Source: Seiridium cupressi
Lineage: Eukaryota; Ascomycota; Sordariomycetes; Amphisphaeriales; Sporocadaceae
Direction: 5' to 3'
NCBI GenBank assembly: GCA_036674765.1
Contig: JARVKI010000114.1
Span: 1 to 64,000 of the forward strand
DNA length: 64,000 nt
Part shown: in pieces, positions 24,010 through 34,468 of the stretch
Layout: each line of letters begins with the position of its first letter
How positions within the stretch are numbered: position 1 is the first letter of the stretch
Notes under the pieces: generated by a model
What the model saw: the letters and a program-made list of their open reading frames with translations, nothing else
Database searches by the model: none
Told to the model about the DNA's origin: nothing
Made by a program: the position numbers and the translations under genes

Positions 24010-25059
24010 GAAACACTACTGTGAATCAGTCACGTCTCTGAGTCGAACCGCAACTACAATGCTTGGTGGTTAACTGACCTATTGGTACATGTATCCATGA
24101 CGTCGTTGAAGCTTGACCATCACGTTCCGCTTAAATGACCCCACCAAACTTCAATTGGCATATGGTGAATAACGTTTGTAATCAGCATCACTGCTGGCAA
24201 TTTACAGACCCGCCAATTTTGCATTGCTTGTCATCTGCAATCCGATGAATTGACAAGCTGTCCACACCCACTTGCGTTGAGGTTGAGGCACTGATGAATT
24301 CCAAATTCGACCTTAACTAACATTAGAGCAAAACAGCATTCATGTGAATCACGATGGCACTCGCATCGCGTATCAACATCTGAATCATCCCTCAACCATC
24401 CCCATCTGAGCCATTACATATTGATCAATTCGATGAAACCAACACCTCGCCACCTCTTCAACCAGTTCCCCACAACTTCGACATCGATCGGCTCAACTGT
24501 GACTGCATTTTCCAAAATAATCTCAATCTTGGCCTCATTGTCATCTTGATTATGCGTATCGTTTCTTCCCCATGTCCTGGAATTAGCCCATTAGCTTCAG
24601 TCCGAGTACACCGATGTCGTTTCTTCCCTGCTCTGACAGTTTCTCTAGCCTCTTGACCCATTCACTCATGCTCGCGCGCTTGGATGTTTGCTCACATACT
24701 TCGGCAAGCATGTCCAGGAGCGCATCCCATTTGCTCGTATTTGAATTTGTGAGGTCGGTGACAGTATAGGTCGCCGTTTTTGTTGTTTATTGTGGCAAAT
24801 TTGAAGGTGTTGACATCCTTAGCTTTGCACATTGAGTTTGCTCATTCCAACATAGTCCACACCATAAAGGGATATAGTTGGACGTGGTAGAACGGTAAAA
24901 TGGTGGCCTGTGGACGACCTAAGCATGAATACGACTCATGGTCGTTCAGATGAGCGTTGAAGACATGGAAGCCTTGCATTCTACGGGAAGTCTCTGGAAA
25001 CTTGCAAACCTGTAGGCTGACATCCCAATCATCATATCACTAGCTGCTGATGGGCCATC
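24010..25059. other. Intergenic with possible reductase relic
   Basis: No intact gene is seen between the methyltransferase promoter and the 3' end of the Clr5 gene. The minus strand at about 24420-24770 carries protein-like segments described separately. The remainder shows nothing I can name. Confidence 0.45.
24420..24770 (-). pseudogene. Possible relic of the C-terminus of an NRPS-like adenylating reductase
   Basis: On the minus strand, one frame reads TYTVTDLTNSNTSKWDALLDML, then MSEWVKRLEKLSEQG and GVLGLKLM, then meets a stop. Another frame continues with NEAKIEIILENAVTVEP and VVGNWLKRWRGVGFI. The order of a W-LL helix, an EWV-RL segment, a hydrophobic LKL segment and a terminal W-x2-W-x3-GFI resembles the end of fungal adenylate-forming reductases with an NAD-binding (thioester reductase) domain. 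No adenylation or carrier domain is found upstream, so it would be a truncated, frameshifted remnant. The match is from memory of the family pattern and is uncertain. Confidence 0.3.
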
Positions 25060-26529
25060 CTAGGTACAGATAGCCTTGGAGACAACGTTGAAATAGTCCA
25101 TAACCACAGGGAAGACTCCTGGGACAATCATGGCGGGCGACATATGGAATCTATAATGCCGCTTCGCTAAGACCATCGCGTTGGTTCGCCACGACGGGCC
25201 CTGCCAGCCCGCGTCCTCGGAATCTATCGGCGGCTCAAACTGTGCTGCTTGGAGTATTTTGCGTGCTGCCGGGGGAAATCGCTCATCCATCAGGTATCCT
25301 AGATTCCATGGATCGCCGTCCGTTTTGTCCATGGCCGAACCGATATCAGGAAAGTCTCGGGTCAATGCACGGGCGTGTCGGGTCATCGCCTTCGTCCAGT
25401 TTTGAACCAACCCACGCCCAAGCACTGAAACAGCCATCTGTATCGTGGACAAGAACGTCGAGATGGCATTCTCCTCTCCTGTCTGGTTCTCGAAATGTCC
25501 AACAACGAGATCTAACGACCGTTCAAACCAGTAGACATCACTCCCATAAGTCGTTATTAGATTGTAGAGATATTGGACAACACGGCTGAGCCCATGTTCC
25601 GCACCATGATAGATAGTGCTAAGATCGATGACGTGACGCAGCAGGATCGTCGAGATTCGGTGCTGTTGGACTTGCTGAAGGCGGAACAACATGCCTATCA
25701 ATGCTGCTAGAAGGAAGGGTGGGTGAGCTTTTACCAAGGGTGATAGATTATCAAAGTACTGGTTGAGATGATCGTTCAAATTCCCCGAACCGTCCTTCTG
25801 CATCATGGCACCAATTATGCCAACGAACGGTAGATGCCACGCGTCGTGCAACTCAAGATTCTTTTTCGGTGTTGACTTTGCCGACCAGCAGCCTATCCCG
25901 TCATGTGCCCATACAGCCGTGTCGAAGCACCCCTGTATGTAGAGCCGCATTGACCACAGCAACTGCTCTAGGGAATGAGAACGATCATCTTCGCTTTGAT
26001 TCTCCCAGTTGTCGAGAAGTGAAAATGTCCGGTATGTGACCGCTTGGACTGATTCAGCAGCAGGTGCAGCACCTTGATGGAAACGTTTCATGACTCTAGG
26101 ATTGCGATCGATGTACCTTCGCAACCGTGACTCATGGATGCGTTTGCCACGGACACTGAAGGACACGGGTAGATCTTGCCGATTTCTGAAAGTGCAGATG
26201 CATAGGATCTGGAGGACATCATCTTCCTTGAGCTTCTTGCTGATGGCCCAGTCACAGATTTTCTTTTTATACATCCTCTTCCTGTTACGGGTGAATCCCC
26301 GACCCTAGTATATACGGTTACGGGTAATAACATACGTTGCTTGGAAACTGTACCTCGTAGCCATTATTTCCATGACATCTTCCAGCTTCCGGTTTTCGTC
26401 ATGATATAGCCGTGCGATGATAGGCCGGTGTCGAGCCCACTCCTCAGTTGAAGCGCTGGCGCCGGCCAGAGGCTTCCCCTGCATACCAGCACCGGCAGCC
26501 CAGGCTGGAGGTAGTGGCCGCTCACTCAT
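25060..26529 (-). CDS. Clr5-domain protein
   Basis: Two exons (26529-26336, 26281-25060) with a 54 bp gtatgt...acag intron encode 471 residues. The intron interrupts a Clr5 domain at residues 27-80. The first half is EEWARHRPIIARLYHDENRKLEDVMEIM followed by SFQA; splicing then adds TKRMYKKKICDWAISKK. This is the family pattern of a tryptophan helix, a central LEDVM helix and an F-x-A-T-x-x-x-Y-K-x-x-I-x-x-W end. Clr5 domains are usually N-terminal in ascomycete proteins and are suspected to be DNA-binding or nuclear; the name comes from a fission yeast silencing factor. The remaining 390 residues are helical, Leu-rich and not recognised. Function beyond that is unknown. Confidence 0.8.
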
Positions 26530-27067
26530 TTGGCATCTGATATTGTTCGTGATACTGGCCGATGTTGGCTTGCTGATACGGACGCGAGAACAATGATATA
26601 TCTAGGCGGACAAGCCTTCTGGCTGCAACAGCCGCAGCATGTTAGTGTGACGTGACGAAGTTTCGCTGAATTTGGGTGGTTGGGGGCCAAAGCACCTAGT
26701 TGGACGCACAGACTGCATAACGCTCCCAGATCTCTAATACATAGATCAATACCAGGGGCCTCGGGCGCGTTAGGTAGCATGGGTATTTTACAATTAGTTG
26801 CATGCATGTCATGGGTCAATCGTATGATCCCCGGCGATTTGCAACGATATAGTCAATATGCAGTAAGAGATGAACCCTTGATTCTCCTCTTGCTGCAATT
26901 CATCATGGGCATGGCAGGCACTTGGCTCGGTGGGCTTCAGAAACCAGGCCCACTAATTGCACTACTACGCGGTAGATGCGCCAAATCCCCCCCTCCCCCC
27001 AAATTTTCGAGCTTGGCTGTAGCGGAAATTTTGAGATTGTGAGATGACTTGTGTTTATTATCAGATT
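26530..27067. other. Intergenic: Clr5 gene promoter, GT31 3' flank
   Basis: No gene is supported. A C-rich run at 26988-27000 (cccccctcccccc) lies near the 3' end of the glycosyltransferase gene. The rest shows no repeat or RNA gene. Confidence 0.45.
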
Positions 27068-28495
27068 TTACGGCTGTATCCAGGTCTGCTCCCAGCAAGA
27101 AGCATCCATAGCCTCCATGAACCTATTGACGCGCTCCATCATCCAGCCCGAGTTCGCTTGCATCGGCGCCTCTGTGCTCCTCCGGCCTAGTTTGACGATC
27201 TTCGACGTGCTGCAAGTCTCCCCCACAATCGAAAATTGGACGCAGCCCTCGTCTGCCTCACACATGGAACGGCATTCTTCCAGGGAGCTCTTTTCATCTT
27301 GGACATCCTCCGAGAGATTATCCCAGTCGGCCTTTAGCGGGCTCAGTTGGGGCACTATGTACTGGCGGAACACGTCTTTGTACCGCAAAGTCCTGCCGTT
27401 CTATTTTGGGGTGAAAAAAGTCAGCCATCCAGTACTAGCCAACACCAAGTCGTGAATGCTTACCATTGTCCGCCATGTGCTCTCAAACTCGTTGAATTGG
27501 ATCATATCATATGGCGTCATGTGGTGGAAACTCGATGCATAGTGGCACCAAAGGTGTCCATCTTCTCCGCCAAAATCGTCGTTGAAGTTCATGTTGTTCG
27601 GTTGTTCTCCATACAGATTCGGCCAAGACCACTGCAACTGCACACCGGCATCTGCCGCGACCATCCCGAGAACACAGTCTCCGGCCCAGTGATCGGCAGT
27701 CACCTCATCGTAGTGCTTCTTCTTCAGTCGGTACTGTTTCACGATCATCCGCAGAGCCGTGTTGGAGAGCACGAAGCCCGCGCCGCCGTAGGCGAAGACG
27801 TCATCGCCAATCTGCATTTGAACTCCCAAGTAATAGGGATATTGCTCCCAGAAATGCGACAGCCACAGAAGGAGCTGAGACCACATGATGTACGTGTCCG
27901 TCTCCATGAAGACGAACCACTTGGCACCTGGGCTCTGCTTCAACGCCTTCTCCGCGAGCGGCAAGAACTTCCACTTGTCCAATCGCCAGCCGGGGCTGTC
28001 GCGGCCGAACATGGTGTTTTGCGCATGGTTCCACTGTTCCACCTCTTCGTCGGTGAATGCTGTTCTGCCGTCCTTCTTTACTTTTTGGTAATATACAAAA
28101 TCCGGGTGGCTTGCCACGATATCCGGATTCACCTCATCGAGCGCGTCGTAAATGTGGTGGCCCGCCACCGTCTCTTCCAAGTCCGAGTAAACGGCGTAGT
28201 TGGGGACGCATTGCAGCGTGGTAGCGAAGTGAACAGGCAGCTTCTCGCGGGATTCGGCGGCACCGGTCTTGAGAACCACGAAAATGTCTTCTATTCCTTC
28301 TAATTGGGCACACACGGGGGGCCTGGGTCGGAAAACCTTCTTTATGGGGTTGAGGTAGTCATCGGTTTGTTGGACACCGAAAGTGTTACGAAGGCATAAA
28401 ACGTGATGGAGGAGGAGAATAGCGAGGGCTGCGCCCAGCAACCGCCAGTACAGGCGGTAACGACTTAGCGGAGATGTCAACCCCATTGAGGCCAT
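27068..28495 (-). CDS. GT31-like glycosyltransferase with Cys-rich C-terminal module
   Basis: Two exons (28495-27464, 27400-27068) with a 63 bp intron (gtaagc...aatag) give 454 residues. A type II membrane anchor lies at residues 12-35 (YRLYWRLLGAALAILLLHHVL). The luminal domain has DIFVVLKTGAAESREKLPVHF, LDKWKFLPLAEKAL, and the DxD-type metal/nucleotide-sugar site within WFVFMETDTYIMW. A GGAGFVLS block follows, and an acidic EVTADHWAGDCVLGM segment. These are typical of fungal GT31/fringe-related proteins acting in the Golgi. The last 110 residues include SLEECRSMCEADEGCVQFS and further Cys, resembling a small PAN/apple-like disulfide module. The donor and acceptor sugars are unknown. Asn-linked or O-linked surface glycan synthesis is an inference from the family. 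Confidence 0.85.
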
Positions 28496-30282
28496 GTAAG
28501 AAAGGTAAAGAACGACAGTGGTATCAAGGTCATCGTCTTCAGAGGAAGCGAGAGGGCCAAGACCAAGAAAAGAAGAATGACTTTACCTCTCGGCTCGGGC
28601 CCCACGACCGGGCGCGGTACAGATATGAATGCAATGACAGGCGAGCCAAGCCTCTTTTTGCATGGTGAGGGAACCTAGAACCCATACCATGCAGAGCTTA
28701 CGACGATAGGTTCGTCATGCTGGACGGATCTGATGGTGGGCGTGTAATGAGTGGACTCGCTTCATTAAAAGTCCCACAGGGGGATGACTTGGAACCCCTG
28801 AGCTAAGTCCCGGCAGCCGCACTCGTCTCCCGTGGGGGATCTCTGGGGGCGTCCAAAAACCAAGCGAGTGCAACACCCGCAGCAAGGTTATGTCTACCAT
28901 TTGTACCTAAAAGGGCATCAAGCTTCTGCCAGGTCGAGCGATTGTGGCAGCTACTGGCCGGTTCACATGGCGAAAACCCACGGCTCAGAAAACTTTGAGA
29001 GCAGGGCTGAGACTCTGCGCAACCTACATTAGGTAGAGATTAGACCGTCTCATGTTCTGGACATTCACTCGCCGCCCCACTGAATAAGAACCGTTATTGC
29101 GGGACGACTCCTGGCGCTAGCGAGGGCCGCTCGTCTATCCAAAGCTGAAACCACATGGTTCTTCGTCGCCCTCAAACAGCTGCGGGTCCGCCCGCGAGCC
29201 ATGCAAGCGAATCGAACCGCTGTCCTCGCCGTCGAGCCTGTCTGGGCTGCCCGGGATACCATGTTGTTTGCTGGTCCTCGAATGTCACCCGTGTCTGGAT
29301 TATATAGTAGTCAGCGCAATCGTCGTCTCATCTCATCGCTGAAAAGCCTGCTTCGCAATGATGAGTTCTTTTCGCGCCAGTCTCGCGCAGAGACGAGCCG
29401 AGGCCAAACTCCGCCCACTGTGACGATGTCGGGAGGGCAAATCCATTGATACCGGCTTTAGGTCGGCCTTGGGGTGCCAAATTGACCCATTGGGGCCGAT
29501 GGTGCGATTGCACTCGGCCAGATAAAGTACTCGGTAATGCAAGCACGGCAGTAGCCAGCTATATTAGTTTCAAATACTGTGAGCTTATTGCAGCCTGCCT
29601 ATTCGGGAGAGCTTCTTGGTCCATGCGGGTGCCATGACGGCTGCTGGTCAAGGGCTCTCTATACATTCTTGGCGTCCTTGGTGCCTTGGACAGCAAGTGA
29701 CCCCTCAGCATGTGGTCAGTGAGCCGAGCCCTCGCTAACGGCCGAGTTGTGATAGTGCTGATAACGATGTTGCACTGCACGCATGCTGGCAAACTACTGC
29801 TCGAAATCGTAGGAGGTCGACGGTGTATATTGTTCTACCTACAGCAATGATACGATGTTGAACTGTGCACTATGCACTTATTTCTATAATTCAACTTGAA
29901 GAGAAGATAAAAGTGGATGACTAGGCACTGAAACATCATCCAAGTTATCTATAATGACTGTAGAATGCTATACTCTGACTAGTCATTCATGAATAACTCC
30001 GTCAGGTAACAATAAATACTGACACATACTAATCCTTACCATCTCCAAGGACCTGTACACCAGCGCTCTTCATTCCCCATGTCCGCGGCATGTGAACCGA
30101 CCATATAACAAGACAGGTCTAAGGGCTAAAGGTAGATCCCACGAGACTTTGACAGATAAGCTACTATACACTTTCCAATAGATTGCAACACCGTCCTGCA
30201 CTGATCTCCGCCGATACTTAGTGGAGAATACATGCAACCCACCTTCCAACACCGTCATTCATAAGACCGAGCGTGAGAAGAC
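28496..30282. other. Intergenic, no gene seen
   Basis: About 1.8 kb lie between the GT31 start and the 3' end of the HVA1/TUDOR gene. I tested the minus strand near 29205 and 28800 for tRNA features (ttcga-type T loop, tagctcag-like D loop), but the stems do not pair. No coding segment resembles a known family. Confidence 0.45.
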
Positions 30283-31210
30283 CTATTTCTTAGCCTGACT
30301 TCTGGTTCGCGTGCTGACAAGATCGCCTTGCTCTCTGGGGGCTGGTTCCTTCTTGGCCTTTCCGTTGGCTTTTGACGTCGGCTTGGCATTCTTCGACTTG
30401 GGCTCTGCTTTGGAGGCTTCCTTCTTATCCGGCTGCTTCTTGTCGTCTTTTTTGGCGGTGGCCTTCTTGGTGGCATTGCCCTGCTTCGACTTGGCTCCGT
30501 TGGCCTTCTTGGGGGCCTTTTCCGACGCTTCGCTCGCAGTGTCGTCCATCGCAACGTCCTCATTATCTTGTTTGTCTTTGCTGCCGGCATCTGAGCTGGC
30601 TTCGTCCTCTGTTTCCTCATCCTTGGCTTCATCTTGCTCTTGCTTCTGCTTCTTGTTGGCCTGCTTGCCTCCCTCCTTCACTTCTTTCCCGTCCTTGTTC
30701 TTGGTAAGAGGCGTCTCTGTCTTATCTTTCTGCCCATCCTCATCCTCATCCTCACCGTTCTCGCCGTCCTTGTCCTCTTCAGCCTCCTGGCTGCTAGCCT
30801 TACGCTTCTCTGCTTGTCCCTTGCCCCCCTTTGACTTCTTCTCTTCGATGTTGAGCTCCGAGGCCCTCTTCACGACATCATTGCCAGAGCGTTCGACGTG
30901 TACAGCCGGATTGTCTTGTGATGCATTCTTCTTGATCGTGTTGCCGCGCTTGGACTTGATTGCGATCTCGCCGTCGTGCTTCGTCTCGGCAACCGTACCA
31001 CCTGGGGCACCGCCTCCCCACTGCCAGCTGACTAGAGCAGACTGTTAGCTGCAAAGCTCGAATTTAGACACCGACGGGTGCCGTGGAACCGTAGTAGATG
31101 CATTGGCACGAGGGGCGCAATGTTGCTGTTGTGCGACACTTTGCGATCGACTAGGATGATGATTTGATGGACTCACCCTTATCGCCCTTCTCAGGTTCAC
31201 TGCCGGCCAT
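30283..31210 (-). CDS. Hypervirulence-associated protein TUDOR-domain (HVA1) protein
   Basis: Exon 1 (31210-31177) encodes only MAGSEPEKGDK; after a 145 bp intron (gtgagt...ctag), exon 2 (31031-30283) encodes the rest, 260 residues in total. Splicing produces GDKVSWQWGGG. Residues 10-70 match the HVA1-TUDOR domain: KVSWQWGGGAPGGTVAE, then IAIKSKRGNTIKKN and NPAVHVERSGNDVVKRASEL. The domain is named from a basidiomycete hypervirulence screen; its biochemical role is unsettled. From residue 75 onward the protein is a low-complexity Lys/Glu/Asp/Ala tail with alternating basic and acidic blocks, as in chromatin- or histone-associated proteins. Nuclear localisation is an inference. Without the tiny first exon the tudor fold would lose its first strand. 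Confidence 0.85.
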
Positions 31211-31900
31211 GATGGTCTTTGGAATAGAAGTACTCAGAGTTTGAAGTTCGAATGAGCAATAGCAGATATGCAGCTGCAGCACGTTCAACAAGAAGCAATT
31301 GAGCACAAATTCAAATAGTCGTTTACAAAACCTCTAATACGATTTGCGACTTGCGACAAGCTCTTATTGTGCCGCGATTGCGACCACGAGGCTTGCGCGT
31401 TACCGCACAGCTCTTGCGCGCCTTCGTTGTCATTGCATCATAGCGATGATTCATCACTGCTTTAGTGCGTACTTTCAAGCAGACTACACTAACTAGTTCA
31501 ATGTATTTTCTCTGGGGAAGTGCGCGGTCCCTGCATTTGGGGCTGAAAAGGATCACCGTCGTATTGGGATGGCAATGCAGCCATTAACGCAGTTCCTGAC
31601 GATCTGCCGATGAAATCCTGATACTACGGGACAATTCCTGATCGTTGCTTTTGATGTCTCTCGACACCTATCAGAGACCTGAATCGGAGACCTTCACCTC
31701 GCGGTCAATGCGTATTCCAACGGCCGATTGAGGTTAATTGCTTTTTCCATCCACTCCGAACCCAAACATGACACGGCTTGAACTCTCTCTAACTATTAAA
31801 CTTCAAGTGACCTCTTTCTCGCATATATTAGGACCCTGTCGCGGGAACGCGACCATGCTACATGGATTGTGCACGCTAAGCCCGCATCCTGGTCATACTG
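31211..31900. other. Intergenic, HVA1 promoter and hydrolase 3' flank
   Basis: No gene is supported in these 690 bases. A small basic minus-strand frame at 31323-31556 has no family resemblance and no clear splice or start context. Confidence 0.45.
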
Positions 31901-32732
31901 CTAATGTAGCGAGACCTCATCCGCAACTCGGCCGATTAACTCAACAAATTTGTCGGCCTGCGAGATGAAAGCCGAGTGGCCGGCATCAATGTTCAGAGCC
32001 TTGCAGCCTGGAATGCTCGCTGCAAGTTGTCTTTGCACCTCAGGCAGTATAATTGCATATTTCTCCGCGACGATGTAATAGAAAGCTACATGTGCCTGGT
32101 TTACGCTGTAGTTCACCGGTGTCTCAAAGGCCTCTTGAGAGTGCGGAAGGAGAAGTTTCTCGAAGTGGTCTGCCTCCTCGGGACTCAAGTCGTTATAGAA
32201 CAAATGCCTGATGTGGGCATCTAGGTGGCACAGTTGGCTCTGCACAATGTTACCACTGAATTTTAAGTATAGGCTGGGCTTTGATGCTTACTTTGCCCCC
32301 GACTGGCCCATGTATCATCCACGAAGGATACCGAACCTCATGCCCCCATACATTCATAGGCATCATTCCAGGTGCCGTCGGGACAGTGGAAGCGAAGAAG
32401 ACTACCGTGCGAACGCCGCCTTTCTTGCCCACCGCCGCGCGTTCCGACACGGTCCAGCCCTGCGTGGCGGCAAGGGCAGGATATCCGCCATATGAGTGTC
32501 CGATGACAATGAACTCACGGCCTTCGTCTACGTAGGGGGATATCTGGACCTGCAAGGCTTCGACGTCGTCCCACATTGTCTTTCCCGCGCTGTCGTGCCC
32601 TAATGAGGGATGGGTTGAGACTAGGACGACATCGAAACCAGCTGCTTCCAGTCGTTGCCTAGAGGCGTCAAAGTAGCTGGCGCGGTGGAAGGCGCCGCAT
32701 GAGAAAATACAGGGCTTCCGACGTTCAAGCAT
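31901..32732 (-). CDS. Alpha/beta hydrolase (small serine hydrolase/esterase)
   Basis: Two exons (32732-32292, 32239-31901) with a 52 bp gtaagc...gcag intron encode 259 residues. The nucleophile elbow is GHSYGG at about residue 78. WDDVEALQVQISPYVDEG lies before it and ERAAVGKKGGVRTVVFFAS after it. The catalytic His is in NIDAGHSAF near the C-terminus, and an acidic residue is expected in between. The pattern is that of the fungal/bacterial 'AB hydrolase-1' esterases related to plant methylesterases and hydroxynitrile lyases. There is no signal peptide, so it is cytosolic. The substrate is unknown. The intron phase is zero and both exons keep the family sequence, so the model is secure. Confidence 0.87.
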
Positions 32733-33276
32733 TTGCTCTGGGGATCCTTAGATCTTCGGATTTTTGAACAATATAAGAAGAGACTGCAAACGCTATATCT
32801 GCGCAAGATGATATCACCCCTTCAACAAAATGAACAGGAGCAATACCTTCACTCATGTCGGATCCTGGCTGTCACCACCCACGGGTCCATCTGTTATTGG
32901 TCTCAATTTGTAATACAGATGCGGGGATGCAAGCAAATGCAAACCCCGTTTATCGATTATTTATACATATCACCAAGAACATATACAGATCGGCGCTCGA
33001 CAGGACAGCACACGAATCAGGGGGGACGAAGCCAATCATGTCGAAAAGTAATGGAAGAAAAATTTATGGAACGGAAGATCGTAACCACGCTATTCTCTTT
33101 CTTGCTAGTGATCTAGCTGACCCAGCTGCCAGGTCATTGACTTCTGGAGGGTAGAGAAAAATCTTCCTATGTCCCAGATACACCAGTTTCTCACCACACA
33201 TAAGAACAGGTTTCCGAGAGTGCTCATCATCATCAAAGGGATGAGTCAAAGCCAGATGACATGGGTTCAGAATAAG
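32733..33276. other. Intergenic, no gene seen
   Basis: This is the 540 bp between the hydrolase start and the 3' end of the PNPOx gene. Open frames on the plus strand here have no resemblance to known proteins. It probably contains the hydrolase promoter. Confidence 0.45.
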
Positions 33277-33943
33277 TTATGGCCAAAGCGCTTGCTTCTT
33301 CCAGACCGTACCGTCACGTTCGTATACAACACGCTTATGCATGCGATCTGTGGCACCCTGCCAAAACTCGACCACAATCGGCGCCACAGCATAGACCTTC
33401 CAGGCAGGCAGGATTTGCTCTGGGTGTTCCTTAAATAGTGCTTCGGCACTCTTCAATGCCTCTTTCAGCTCGTCCGGCGATGACAGGACATCGCTTTGCT
33501 TCGAGGCAGCTGCGCTGATCTTGGAGCTGACAGGCCGCTCAGCGAAATCTCTCGCACAATCTTCCTCGGACTGTGGATGAGCACTACCGCGGATGCGTAC
33601 CTGGCGTCCCAGTTTTGGCCAGTAGAATGTCAAGGCAACCTCGGCGTTCTTCTCGATCTGTCTGCCCTTGGAACTCGTACTCTTCGCCGCGAAATGCCAA
33701 CCACGCTCGTCGAGGTCTTTCAAGATCAGGACGCGAGCATCCGGACGTCCCTGTTCGTCTACCGTGGATAATATCATAGCATGAGGTTCGGTGATGCCCT
33801 GGGCAATGGCCTCATCAAGCCAGGCTTCAAACGCTTCTTGTGGCGTGATAGGCAAAGATGAAGGGTCAAAAATCTGGGAGAGGGCCTTTCAATTATGATA
33901 GGCCTCGCAATTTTGCCCTCACTGTGTTTTGTCGTTGCGACAT
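33277..33943 (-). CDS. Pyridoxamine 5'-phosphate oxidase (PNPOx) family flavoprotein
   Basis: A 21-base first exon (33943-33923, MSQRQNT) joins after a 49 bp intron (gtgagg...ccag) to exon 2 (33873-33277), for 205 residues. The junction yields NTIFDPSSLPITPQEAFEAWL, the normal opening of fungal homologues. The FMN-binding split barrel is seen as MILSTVDEQGRPDARVLILKD, then GWHFAAKSTSSKGRQI, then AEVALTFYWPKLGRQVRIRG. The C-terminal block EFWQGATDRMHKRV and WKKQALWP corresponds to the PdxH end (W-Q-G-x-x-x-R-x-H). The enzyme would oxidise pyridoxamine/pyridoxine phosphate to pyridoxal phosphate, or be one of the related fungal flavoproteins of less certain activity. Without the short first exon no ATG precedes the conserved start. 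Confidence 0.85.
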
Positions 33944-34468
33944 TTTGAGCAATGTTTATCGTGAAAACAGCAGTATAGCGGTCGTGCAATACAGTTTTAG
34001 AGGTATCCGCAGGAAAAGCAGCATGATCGAAGATAACAAAACAGCATCCTGATATGAAATCGTCTAAAGTCAAGTGTTCTGCAACCGTAGGGCCCAATGC
34101 ATGAGTCACTCATTTCAAGACCGTTCTCGGACCCATGTCGTTACAGTCGCGATCGTCGTGAAAGAAAATTAGAAGTGAAAAATGCGGAGCACGTAGCGCC
34201 ATGTCTAGTATAACTATTTACTAGCCGTAATAAAGTGGAACACTTATTGACATTATTTAGGGACTAGTTACTTTTCTCTCCAGCACTTCAAAGGTGAAAT
34301 ATCGTTCAACCTTATCGCCGTGGTACGTTAAGCACGGGGCTGCCCCGCAGCAGCTGGGAGCCACCAGTAAATGTGGTAGATAGGAGCTCCTCTACCACTG
34401 TGGAGGAGTTGTTAATCGATCGTTGCTCCAACACACCACTAGACCCCTAGCCTCCATGTGCCACGCTG
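33944..34468. other. Intergenic, no gene seen
   Basis: These 525 bases lie between the PNPOx start and the 3' end of the GNAT-ankyrin gene. A small palindrome (ctagtataactatttactag, 34204-34223) is present; it is too short to interpret. Nothing else stands out. Confidence 0.4.

Noticed and set aside
28780..28860. tRNA-like D-arm word (ttagctcaggggttc on the minus strand)
   Set aside because: No matching T arm (ttcga type) follows and the stems do not pair.
29065..29262. Possible minus-strand tRNA near cggttcgattcg
   Set aside because: The presumed T stem does not pair and no acceptor or anticodon stem could be drawn.
30311..31048. Plus-strand frame of 245 codons rich in Ser, Leu and Phe
   Set aside because: Antisense of the Lys/Glu/Asp-rich HVA1 tail.
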